From positions 1 through 61,887 of the forward strand of contig NZ_AYLO01000025.1 of NCBI RefSeq assembly GCF_000496735.2: a DNA stretch of 61,887 bases, given 5' to 3'. This DNA is from Methyloglobulus morosus KoM1. Its GTDB lineage: Bacteria; Pseudomonadota; Gammaproteobacteria; Methylococcales; Methylomonadaceae. Of the stretch, positions 27,670 through 35,198 are shown one piece after another. Under the pieces are notes generated by a model, which saw nothing but the letters and a program-made list of their open reading frames with translations, was not told where the DNA came from and searched no databases. Made by a program: the position numbers and the translations under genes. Every line of letters begins with the position of its first letter. Positions within the stretch are counted from its first letter, which is position 1.

Positions 27670-28911
27670 ATGGCGAGGCATATAAGGCAGAGAAGAAAAG
27701 TCATGGTCGATACCAATAACCATGACCGTTGGATAATATCCTATGCTGACTTTATAACCCTGTTGTTTGCGTTTTTTGTCGTCATGTATTCAATTTCATC
27801 GGTCAACCAAGGCAAGTACAAAAACCTGAGCGAATCGTTAGGCACCGCTTTTTCAAACAAAGAAAAACCGAAAGCGGAAAAAATAATTCACCCTGCCCAG
27901 GTCAAAAATAGCCAAGTTGACACTACCTCTTATGACATTGCCCAAGCCGCTTTTTTAGACATTCTTAACCTACCTTTTGAATCACTCGAATTAACCAAAC
28001 AGGCGGAGGTAGGGCCTACGGAAAAATGGGTATCAACTGCGGCTATTTTAAATGGGCAAGCATCTTCCCCGCCTTTGATTGACCTGTCCCCTAAGCTCGA
28101 CCAGCTAACTCCGTCCGTTATTCTTGCTCCGCCTTTTGAATCCGTTGCATGGGATCATCAGGCAGGGACGGCAGCAGAAGATAAACAGGCAGTGGACAAA
28201 GCCGCTTTACCCCCTGACACCGTTCAGCTTGAGCCATCCGCCAATATTGACCAGTCAACCCTGCTCGACATCCTTGACGTGCCTTTTGAATCCATGAAAT
28301 TCGATAAGCAGACGACGGCGGAAATTGAAAAAACCAGGGAGTTGAGTGAAGAATTATTGAAAGAGAGAAGGCAATTGAACCAAGTGTCCGATCAGTTAGA
28401 AACCGCACTGGAGGCTTTTATTGATGATAAACTGGTTTCTGTCAAACGCAATGATTACTGGATAGAACTGGAAATGAATAGCGAACTGTTATTCTTAAGC
28501 GGCGAGGCCGCATTGTCCCCTAAAGCCCCGCCCGCACTAAAAAAGATTGCCGAAGTGGTCAATACGCTCCCCAATGCGATTAATGTTGAAGGCCATACGG
28601 ACAATATCCCTATAGGCACGCTGATATTTCCGTCTAACTGGGAGTTGTCGTCCGCTAGGGCGACCAGCGTTGTTCAGGAACTGATCAAGGAGGGTATTAA
28701 TCCAATACGCTTGTCTGCGGTGGGTTACGGTGAGTTCCATCCCATTGGCGACAACACGACTGAAGAAGGCCGCTTTAAAAACAGGCGCGTTACCTTGGTT
28801 TTGATGTCGCAGGCTTTTTCCCGTTATGGCGCAAACGACGAAGAACGCGCAAAATTATTAAATTTGGAGCCGACGACCCATGTCGATCATTCTCCTGATA
28901 GTAAACCCTGA
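27670..28911 (+). CDS. motD: second stator B subunit MotD with repeat-containing linker
   Basis: 413 aa. One membrane helix carries the ion-binding Asp (D27 in SYADFITLLFAFFVVMY). A C-terminal OmpA-like peptidoglycan-binding domain (about 275-395) has VEGHTDNIPIG, NWELSSARATSVV and RRVTLVLM. Between them is a linker of about 200 residues with three copies of a 16-residue motif, L(D)IL-x-xPFES-x-x-x-D-x-Q, at 96-111, 149-164 and 199-214. MotD is usually ~300 aa, so this linker is an expansion. It starts 3 bp after motC. Confidence 0.94.
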   Translation: MARHIRQRRKVMVDTNNHDRWIISYADFITLLFAFFVVMYSISSVNQGKYKNLSESLGTAFSNKEKPKAEKIIHPAQVKNSQVDTTSYDIAQAAFLDILNLPFESLELTKQAEVGPTEKWVSTAAILNGQASSPPLIDLSPKLDQLTPSVILAPPFESVAWDHQAGTAAEDKQAVDKAALPPDTVQLEPSANIDQSTLLDILDVPFESMKFDKQTTAEIEKTRELSEELLKERRQLNQVSDQLETALEAFIDDKLVSVKRNDYWIELEMNSELLFLSGEAALSPKAPPALKKIAEVVNTLPNAINVEGHTDNIPIGTLIFPSNWELSSARATSVVQELIKEGINPIRLSAVGYGEFHPIGDNTTEEGRFKNRRVTLVLMSQAFSRYGANDEERAKLLNLEPTTHVDHSPDSKP

Positions 28912-28922
28912 AAGGTTATGTA

Positions 28923-29324
28923 ATGCTTAGTCCCTTATCCATGACTATTATCGTTGCAATCATCGCAGTTGTGGTTTGCATTATGGTTGTGGCGTTTGTT
29001 TGTTTGGTGCGCAAGCATCAAAAACTCAAACGCGATCACGAGGATCTCACGGAGATTGTGCACGGCCATAATAACGACCTTCGCGAACTATTTGCCGCCT
29101 CGCTGACAATGGACGACCGCATGGCTGCCGTTGACGGGCAGCTTAGGGTCTTATCCGCAAAAATGAATGATTTTCAGCAAAGTGAAGCATCCAATCACCC
29201 TTATAGTTCCGCCATACAAAAAGTTCGTAGCGGAGCGAGCGTGAGTGAGTTGATGCAGAATTCAGGCTTAAGCCAAGATGAAGCGGCCTTATTGATCCGG
29301 TTGCATGGCTCTAAACCACGGTAA
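28923..29324 (+). CDS. DUF2802-family membrane protein
   Basis: 133 aa. An N-terminal membrane helix (about 6-28) is followed by a helical coiled-coil region. The C-terminal DUF2802 motif (Y-SSAIQKVRSGASVSELMQNSGLSQDEAALLIRLHG) looks like a small helix-turn-helix fold. The family is often found next to chemotaxis/motCD genes; its function is unknown. Its last codons are duplicated 3.5 kb downstream at the far end of an inserted island. It is 11 bp from motD. Confidence 0.8.
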   Translation: MLSPLSMTIIVAIIAVVVCIMVVAFVCLVRKHQKLKRDHEDLTEIVHGHNNDLRELFAASLTMDDRMAAVDGQLRVLSAKMNDFQQSEASNHPYSSAIQKVRSGASVSELMQNSGLSQDEAALLIRLHGSKPR

Positions 29325-29335
29325 CAAAGCCGCCC
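29282..29335. repeat. direct repeat copy 1 (3' end of DUF2802 gene)
   Basis: 54 bp covering the last codons and stop of the DUF2802 gene plus 11 bp beyond. It matches 32821-32874 at 47 of 54 positions. It marks the left junction of the inserted island. Confidence 0.85.
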
Positions 29336-29346
29336 AAGTGCGTATT

Positions 29347-29431
29347 ATCATTAAAAAGAGCCATTGATAATACCCCCAAAAAGTCGGTTAAAGTTTTTGA
29401 AAAAACCACCTAAAATTATCCAAAGCAGCCA
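29347..29431. repeat. left imperfect inverted repeat of the island
   Basis: Reverse-complemented, this 85-bp segment aligns with 32731-32814. The core, 29399-29431, gives TGGCTGCTTTGGATAAT then TTTAGGTGG and TTTTTTC, and matches the right core at about 27 of 33 positions with one gap. A second, weaker unit (around 29347-29386) lies outside it. Both lie between the direct repeat and the ATPase gene. Confidence 0.65.
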
Positions 29432-29646
29432 GTCGAGATTTTTAAGCGGTTTTAGTCAAAATCGGCCAAGGGCCGCCGTTCGGTGATTACTCAGCCAACT
29501 GCCGTTGGAAAGCGTTACCGGACGTATACCGAGGTAATGAAGTCGAGCAGGTGCTTTCTCATATTACCACTCCAGCAGGTATTAATTGATTGCAGCATTC
29601 GGAAATCAATCAACAGAGGCCAGGAAACTCTTCTTATGCCCTCTGG

Positions 29647-31383
29647 TCAGACTGAGTCATCAAAGTTAAGTATTGGCCTGAACTCGTTGTATTTCGTTAG
29701 ATCCAGAATCTTTTCGGTATCCAATTCAATTACGAATGCTAACTTTTTGTAAGCATCAATTTCCTTTCGGTTCATCGCGCACAAAATAAGCTGAGAGTCG
29801 GAAGGTATTGTATTCATGAGAAATTGAAGAATTTTTTCGTAGTTAAAGTCTGCTTGTTCCTGCTGATTTGGCGTATCGATTATCACAGCTGAAAAAACTT
29901 CGTTCTTTGCAGCATGAATTTGGAGAAGAACTGCCATGTAATAAGCCAATATGCCCCGTGTGCTTTCAGCAGCTCCACCACTGCCATAAAGTTTTTTGTA
30001 ATCTAGCGATGACTCAATGGGCGATAGATTTACCCCTTTCGCTTTCAAGTCATTGATATATTTTGCCAAATTGTCCTTGAAGGCAGCGTCCATGTCTTCT
30101 CGCTCTTTTTTGGTCAGTAACTTTTTTTGATCGTCTCTCAACGCACTATTTGTACGGTTGATATTGCGAATAAGAGCCGTCTTAGTCTCCATTGTCCGTT
30201 GCACATGCTTTTGAACAGAGCGGGATGCAAGACCATCCAAAAATGAGAGCGTATCATTTTTGGGTTCTGCCTCTACTTCGGAGGAAATTTCATCCCGCTT
30301 GTATTTGCTGTTGATGGTGTCAATTTCAGAGCGTATCGCTGTCAAGCGCTCCTGGCTCTGGATATATTTCTTTTCTAGCCCGGATGTCTTCGTTGAGAGC
30401 ATTTGCACTTGATTGTCTGCCTCATCCTTGTCGGCAAGGATAGAGGCTCTGTTAGGAGAGGAGTTGTCGTGAACCGTCCCGCACAGAGGACAAACAAGTA
30501 TTTCACCGACTACGCACTCCACTGAGAATGAGTAGTCCTTTTCGAGTTCGGCAGAGGCTAGTTTTGCAAGATCAAGTTGTCCCTGGAGATAGATCCGCTC
30601 AGTTTGAATTTCAGCGATCGTCCTCAACAGTTCTTCTTGCTTAGATTGTAGCTTCGATATGTCGATATTGACTTCAGCAGAGAGCACATCAAACTCGCTG
30701 CTTGTTAGTGCGACAGTTTTCTCGTTCGTCGGAATATAAGCTTTGACTACCTCGATGGCAGTTTCAATCTTCTTAACCTCAGCCTCTGCAGTTTTTTTCT
30801 CAAGGGTGCTTTGAGCAATCTTTTCCTCGATAGAAAAGAACTCAGGCAGCAGATAACCGGTGTGGTACCGAATAATGGTTTTCTGCCATCTTGCGTATTG
30901 TTCAAGATTGGGGAAACTGTTCCAGGCCTGCGACCAACTACGCTGCTGATCTACGTAAAAAGGAAGAAAATAGTAGGCAGGAGGCGGGGTTTCTAATTTG
31001 GTGACGTCTTTTCTGTTTGGTAATAGCGCACCAAATTCTGCAATTTCAGCAAAAGCCCTGGAATATTCCCCAGTTATTTTTTGAAATCTTTCCCAGTCAC
31101 CATCAGGGCGTCTGAGAAACATCATATTGCCATACCTGCCAACTTGGTATACAGCATTTCCGATGCTGAAATCAACTAAGGTACGAATATTGAAAGACTG
31201 CCAAGTAAAATCAAGGCTAGGGTCGCCGCCTAGAGTCCAGAACAATAGTTTAGCAAGTGTCGACTTACCAATACTATTGTCGTTCCCTGTTATTAAATTG
31301 AATCGTGGTTTGAAGTTGTATTGATTTGCCGACTTTAGTGTATCGGACGCTATCGTTAGACGTTTGAATACTAAGTTTGGCAT
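29647..31383 (-). CDS. SMC/Rad50-like ABC ATPase of putative defence module (LmuB-like)
   Basis: 578 aa. N-terminal Walker A, TGNDNSIGKST (32-42), follows an SMC-type first strand. Coiled coils flank a CPLC pair near the middle (298-301), like a short zinc hook. A C-terminal ABC signature-like SGGAAEST (468-475) precedes Walker B with IIDTPNQQEQ (501-510). The D-T-P after the Walker B Asp, rather than D-E, recalls DUF3732 (Lamassu LmuB) and ABC-3C ATPases. It is 53 bp downstream of the nuclease gene, with AAGGA before its ATG. Inferred role: sensing of foreign or damaged DNA ends and activation of the partner nuclease. Confidence 0.72.
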   Translation of the reverse strand: MPNLVFKRLTIASDTLKSANQYNFKPRFNLITGNDNSIGKSTLAKLLFWTLGGDPSLDFTWQSFNIRTLVDFSIGNAVYQVGRYGNMMFLRRPDGDWERFQKITGEYSRAFAEIAEFGALLPNRKDVTKLETPPPAYYFLPFYVDQQRSWSQAWNSFPNLEQYARWQKTIIRYHTGYLLPEFFSIEEKIAQSTLEKKTAEAEVKKIETAIEVVKAYIPTNEKTVALTSSEFDVLSAEVNIDISKLQSKQEELLRTIAEIQTERIYLQGQLDLAKLASAELEKDYSFSVECVVGEILVCPLCGTVHDNSSPNRASILADKDEADNQVQMLSTKTSGLEKKYIQSQERLTAIRSEIDTINSKYKRDEISSEVEAEPKNDTLSFLDGLASRSVQKHVQRTMETKTALIRNINRTNSALRDDQKKLLTKKEREDMDAAFKDNLAKYINDLKAKGVNLSPIESSLDYKKLYGSGGAAESTRGILAYYMAVLLQIHAAKNEVFSAVIIDTPNQQEQADFNYEKILQFLMNTIPSDSQLILCAMNRKEIDAYKKLAFVIELDTEKILDLTKYNEFRPILNFDDSV

Positions 31384-31436
31384 GCTGCTTGGTCCTTAGA
31401 TTTCTTATTAGCAGTTTGTATTGATCAATAGTTGAT

Positions 31437-32606
31437 TTATTTTTCATGGCACTTGGAAATTAACTCGTAAATAATTGCGGCTTGTGCTGATTCCAAGTCA
31501 ATGAAGTTTTTCTTCATGTTTTCAGGTAGCGCTTCCAGTGCCGTCTCAATCAGGGATACAGCACCGTGTTCATGAAACACGGAAAAATTATTCTCAACAG
31601 CCATTTTTACTGCTTGCTGGTGGTCGATGGCGATTAGTGAGCGCTCCAGGCGAACTGCATTGTGGTATCGCTCAAACGCTCTCCTTAGGCCAACTTTCTT
31701 ATTGAACTTCAGACCCATTTCTTCAGTAATACTGTTGAAATCAGAACTGAAGCTGTCGATACCCTTGTTTTCCGTATAGGCAGAAATTACCTGCTCCACA
31801 TCTTTATATGTCATTCCCTTATTTTTCACAAGGTTGCTCCACTGGGTATAATCAAACGCCACACTCCCCTTGCGATGGAGATCATCTATCAGAACCCGAT
31901 AAATGGATTGTGCGCTGCACTTTGCTCCCGGCGCTGAGAGTTCGACGAGTTTTGATATGCGTCCAATGGCGGCATCCTGAAACCCTGTGCTGGGCAAGTC
32001 TGGGACGATGAATCTTAATGTCTTTGGCAGTGGGTAGAGCCCAATCTCTTTGTCGATTGCTGATTGAATATCATTTATACATTCATCGTGGATTTCACCA
32101 ATGGAAATTATTGAAAGCTTTAAACCTTCTGTTTTAGGCGGTAGGTTGAATCCACATGTGGCGACAAGATTTATTGCGTTGAGTTTATCAATAAACGGCT
32201 TGTTGCGAACACCCAGCAGCATTTTCCCAAGGATCGAATTCTTTTCTTTTTTTGCGCTTCCCTTCGGCCTTAAAGTCAGTTTCTTCGAATTCCAAGGCGA
32301 CTCGCTGACGTTCTTTACTTGGTTGAACTCGAATTCGGCGAGGGTTACGTCAGACGAGGTTGCCAAGACGACATCTTCGTGAAGTTCAATAAACACCACA
32401 TAGTCATTCGAAAGTTCATGAGCACCAAGAATCCGGCATAGCGCCCAATGGTACTGGTACTCGTACTTTTCGAATGTCTTTGCACCAACTGTCTCGCGTT
32501 GCGGTGAAGCCAGCGGATTGCTTTGGGAAGTGTAATGCGCTGCGTTCAATATTGCCTCCTCCAAGAGTTCGATGTCATTATTGCCGCCTACTGGTAGTAG
32601 AGTCAA
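31437..32606 (-). CDS. DUF4297/Cap4-like PD-(D/E)xK nuclease (LmuA-like effector)
   Basis: 389 aa. The N-terminal region fits the DUF4297/Cap4 dsDNA-nuclease pattern. It has ETVGAKTFEKYEYQYHWAL, then FIELHEDVV (E74, E77, D78), then a strand ending EFNQVK (Q96, K98), the usual E...D...QxK active-site layout. The C-terminal half is helical and not recognised; in such effectors it is a sensor or partner-binding region. The start is TTG with AAGGA about 10 nt upstream. No ATG lies in frame before the upstream stop. It is the first gene of a two-gene operon with the ATPase. An ABC-3C effector is the alternative to Lamassu-type. Confidence 0.7.
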   Translation of the reverse strand: MTLLPVGGNNDIELLEEAILNAAHYTSQSNPLASPQRETVGAKTFEKYEYQYHWALCRILGAHELSNDYVVFIELHEDVVLATSSDVTLAEFEFNQVKNVSESPWNSKKLTLRPKGSAKKEKNSILGKMLLGVRNKPFIDKLNAINLVATCGFNLPPKTEGLKLSIISIGEIHDECINDIQSAIDKEIGLYPLPKTLRFIVPDLPSTGFQDAAIGRISKLVELSAPGAKCSAQSIYRVLIDDLHRKGSVAFDYTQWSNLVKNKGMTYKDVEQVISAYTENKGIDSFSSDFNSITEEMGLKFNKKVGLRRAFERYHNAVRLERSLIAIDHQQAVKMAVENNFSVFHEHGAVSLIETALEALPENMKKNFIDLESAQAAIIYELISKCHEK

Positions 32607-32730
32607 TCCATACTGATCCTTAATGTACGTCTGGTAAGGCTTTCATAGCTGACTCATTCGACTCGAAGTTTAGACGACGACTTTGGGTCGTATTAGCCAA
32701 TTCATTATTGACAAAGAATGAAAATTTGAA

Positions 32731-32814
32731 TGGCTGTTCGGATAATAATAGGTGGCCTTTTCGTATAAATCTGGTTGGTCTTTTGGGATAATTTTTACTG
32801 GCTTATTTCAGATG
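32731..32814. repeat. right imperfect inverted repeat of the island
   Basis: 84 bp made of two tandem units starting near 32731 (TGGCTGTTCGGATAAT...) and 32776 (TGGTCTTTTGGGATAAT...), 45 bp apart. It is inverted relative to the left repeat. Its core is 32731-32762. It sits about 58 bp inside the right direct repeat, close to the ~63 bp on the left. Confidence 0.65.
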
Positions 32815-32820
32815 GTTTTA

Positions 32821-32874
32821 AGTGGCCTTATTGATTCGGTTGTATGGTACTAAACCACGGTAGCAAACCCGCCC
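32821..32874. repeat. direct repeat copy 2 (duplicated DUF2802 3' end)
   Basis: 54 bp matching 29282-29335 at 47 positions. In frame it reads VALLIRLYGTKPR-stop against AALLIRLHGSKPR-stop in copy 1. The differences are synonymous or conservative, as if derived from another allele of the same gene. It leads directly into the native sequence before the CheZ-like gene. Confidence 0.85.
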
Positions 32875-32887
32875 CTCCCCAAAAGCG

Positions 32888-33424
32888 CTAGAATAATTCG
32901 ATATCGTTGGATTCGATGGTTTCATGCGCGTCTCTCATGGCAATCGCATCTTCGATGGACTTGCCTTGTAAGATGGCATCAAACATCAGCTTTTCAGATT
33001 CCATCGTGTATCTTGAACGGATCTGGCTCTGGAAATCCAGCCATTCTTTGGGGTTATAAAGGCGGTCTGGATTTTCAACGAGCGCCGATAAGTTCCTTAA
33101 ATTTGACGTGACGTGCTGTAGGCATTGCTGCATCCGATCGTAGAACTGGAAGGCAATGATAGCCTTCTGGAATTTGGCATGGGTGTCCGCACAGCAATCC
33201 AGCACTTCGTCCTTAGTGTCGCTCGTATCAAGCGCCAAAAGGTGGTCGTGAATCAGTTGCATACTTTCGGCTATATTAGTAAACGATTCGGTCAGCGTGT
33301 TCACCGACAGCTCGCTTTCCTGCATCAATGCATCAACCTGTGCTGCCGATAAGTTCAGCAACTTGACAGTTTCCCGAACTTGACTCCAGTCAAGGTCAGG
33401 ATTTTTTGAATCAGAACGAACCAT
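32888..33424 (-). CDS. CheZ-like helical protein (putative CheY-P phosphatase)
   Basis: 178 aa, all helical. It is not classic CheZ, but a long-helix segment IIAFQFYDRMQQCLQHV contains D96-x3-Q100, the same spacing as the catalytic D-x3-Q of CheZ. The C-terminus ends in an acidic/hydrophobic tail (DIELF), comparable to the C-terminal CheY-binding peptide of CheZ. It is the last gene of the chemotaxis operon, next to the diiron-protein and MCP-like genes. Inferred role: dephosphorylation of CheY or scaffolding of the MCP-like protein. No classical cheZ is seen elsewhere in the window. Confidence 0.55.
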   Translation of the reverse strand: MVRSDSKNPDLDWSQVRETVKLLNLSAAQVDALMQESELSVNTLTESFTNIAESMQLIHDHLLALDTSDTKDEVLDCCADTHAKFQKAIIAFQFYDRMQQCLQHVTSNLRNLSALVENPDRLYNPKEWLDFQSQIRSRYTMESEKLMFDAILQGKSIEDAIAMRDAHETIESNDIELF

Positions 33425-33617
33425 AGCCCACCAATGGATGATTTAAGAAAACAGCAATTTATTGCATTTTATACAATCCAGCCTTACCTATAAACAAAAA
33501 ACAACCATACGACGGCCTTGTTTAAGAGTCACGCCCAGTCGTGGTTTGATTCCGATTTATCATTCGTCTGTCTATTTTATGTCAAGCCTTACATGCCATT
33601 GCCAATCAACAGCCCCG

Positions 33618-34346
33618 TTAAACGACAATTCCGACCTGTAGGTTCTCAAACCAGTCTAAAAAGCGTTTCACATCATCGCCCCTGAACATTCGCCCGTGTT
33701 GCGGTGCCAAAATATTAATATCCAGTTTCCTGACCCGCCCAATCCAGTCATTTTTTGCTTGGTTAGATGGCATCCAACGCTGATGAAAATAACGCATTTT
33801 TTCCGTATGGGCATCGAAGTTATCGACAAACATCGGCGACCCGGCAGCGTCTAAGGCGGCGCCAATATCGCCGGACATCAGGATTTTTGCTTGCGGATCA
33901 TAAACATGAAAGTTACCCGAAGAATGCAGGTAATGAGCCGGAATAAGTTGCAATTCTACAGAATCCAATTTGATGGTTCCGCCTTTATCGGGAATCGGCA
34001 TGTACTTTATCGATTCACAGCCAAAATGCCGCAAATAACCCTCCCAAATAGCGGGGGCATAAAGCTTGGCATTTGTCAAGGCCTGGTCCCAAAGACCCAG
34101 GGACGAAATGACATCAGGGTCCTGGTGTGAGGCGAACAAATCAGTGATTTGCTCAACGGGGGCATAGTGCAATACTGCAGCCATCATTGCGGCGAACATT
34201 TCGGCGCCACCAGGATCAAGGAGTAGGCAGTGGCTTTTTGTACGCACCATGTATTGGTTGGAATCGATTATGTTATCGGGCTTATTTTCATCCCTGCCGA
34301 ACATGATCCAGAGGTGCGAACCTTCATATATTTTGGTTGATTTCAT
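33618..34346 (-). CDS. metallo-beta-lactamase-fold oxygen-binding diiron protein (ODP-like)
   Basis: 242 aa from the chosen start. It has the flavodiiron-type MBL fold without the flavodoxin domain. Metal-ligand motifs visible are ASHQDPDV, AHYLHSSGNFHVYD, LMSGDIGAA and APQHGRMF. ODP proteins of this kind are known as oxygen/iron sensors for chemotaxis, encoded beside soluble MCPs. A longer frame begins at 34388. ATG 34346 is chosen because the extra 14 residues look unlike the family. The gene lies between the MCP-like and CheZ-like genes. Confidence 0.78.
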   Translation of the reverse strand: MKSTKIYEGSHLWIMFGRDENKPDNIIDSNQYMVRTKSHCLLLDPGGAEMFAAMMAAVLHYAPVEQITDLFASHQDPDVISSLGLWDQALTNAKLYAPAIWEGYLRHFGCESIKYMPIPDKGGTIKLDSVELQLIPAHYLHSSGNFHVYDPQAKILMSGDIGAALDAAGSPMFVDNFDAHTEKMRYFHQRWMPSNQAKNDWIGRVRKLDINILAPQHGRMFRGDDVKRFLDWFENLQVGIVV

Positions 34347-34488
34347 CGCAAGTAAGCATACCCTTGGCAAATAGCATTGCTTTTGCACATTATTGGTGGT
34401 TTTTTGGGGGTCGGCGCTACAACGCCTCCGGTGTACAAAATGGAAAAACGGTTCAGATAATAGGTCGATGCCATGCGTTTTATGAAAG

Positions 34489-35097
34489 CTATTTCGAGAA
34501 AGGGGCTAACGCCATGATGCAGCTTTGCACGTTTTCATGAATGGTATACGCGGCCTTGTCGACGCTTTCGGCGACAGCTTGTAAGCTTTGCAAATATTCG
34601 CCCGCTTGGGATGCCTCGATCCTGGAATAGGTGGCAATAACCCGTGCGGTCTGGGCATGGTGCATCACCGCTTCCAACTGGCCCAAAAGCAAGGTGACAT
34701 CGCGTTTAAATTGTCGATTGTAATCCTGCATGATGATTTTTGTCTTGTCCAACGGCTTCTGCATGGAATCGGCATACATTGCAGACCGCGATATTTTTGT
34801 CACTTCGTCGAATTTATTATAAGAAACAGCCACTCGAAATTCATTTACCGTCACTTTGTACAAGACGATTGCCAATTCGTTAATGGCAGCTACTCTCTCG
34901 ATCGTTTCCTTAGCCAAGTCACCAATAAAGTCAGTAATCGGCTGAAAGCCCTTGGCTTTATCCCCTGCCCTAAAAGCGATGGCCTTGGCATTGGCTGCGG
35001 CCAATGAAATTTCTTTGGCGATGACTACAACCGCACTTAATTCGGAAGTAATTGTAGCCACTGCAATAAATTGGTTTTTGGTTTGAGTATTATTCAT
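34489..35097 (-). CDS. soluble, sensorless MCP-like protein
   Basis: 202 aa, helical, no membrane segment and no sensor domain. Residues 24-65 (IAKEISLAAANAKAIAFRAGDKAKGF..., then DLAKET) align with the MCP hairpin tip that binds CheA and CheW (canonical [21 protein letters not shown].GRGF). Several tip residues differ, for example QTNLLAL becomes EISLAAA. The protein starts almost at the tip, so the descending helix of a normal MCP is missing. It is encoded directly before the ODP-like gene, its probable sensor partner. Confidence 0.62.
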   Translation of the reverse strand: MNNTQTKNQFIAVATITSELSAVVVIAKEISLAAANAKAIAFRAGDKAKGFQPITDFIGDLAKETIERVAAINELAIVLYKVTVNEFRVAVSYNKFDEVTKISRSAMYADSMQKPLDKTKIIMQDYNRQFKRDVTLLLGQLEAVMHHAQTARVIATYSRIEASQAGEYLQSLQAVAESVDKAAYTIHENVQSCIMALAPFSK

Positions 35098-35198
35098 TGC
35101 CAGCTTCGTGCTTATAGGGCTTTCCTAAGTTTGCATCCTAGCAGCCGTTTCCCATTCCCTATATTTAATAAAGATGGCAGTAACAGCAGGGTGCTTTG

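Larger units (their letters stand above)
29336..32820. mobile_element. genomic island carrying a putative two-gene defence module
   Basis: About 3.5 kb between two copies of the 54-bp direct repeat. It contains two minus-strand genes (ATPase and nuclease) unrelated to motility and interrupts an otherwise continuous motCD/chemotaxis cluster. Just inside each direct repeat is an imperfect inverted repeat of about 85 bp. No transposase, integrase or resolvase is encoded inside, so if mobile it must be moved in trans. The ~310-bp left non-coding end (29336-29646) and ~215-bp right end (32607-32820) hold these repeats and, on the right, the promoter for the nuclease gene. The exact ends are uncertain. 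Confidence 0.7.

Noticed and set aside
29647-31383. ATPase as a housekeeping RecN, SbcC/Rad50 or Wadjet subunit
   Set aside because: It has a single short CPLC pair, is only 578 aa, has a DTP after the Walker B Asp, and is paired with a DUF4297-like nuclease. None of the usual partners (SbcD, JetA/B/D) is nearby.
29282-32874. Direct repeat as an ordinary transposon target-site duplication
   Set aside because: 54 bp with 7 differences is too long and too diverged for a normal target duplication; an allele-derived junction fits better.
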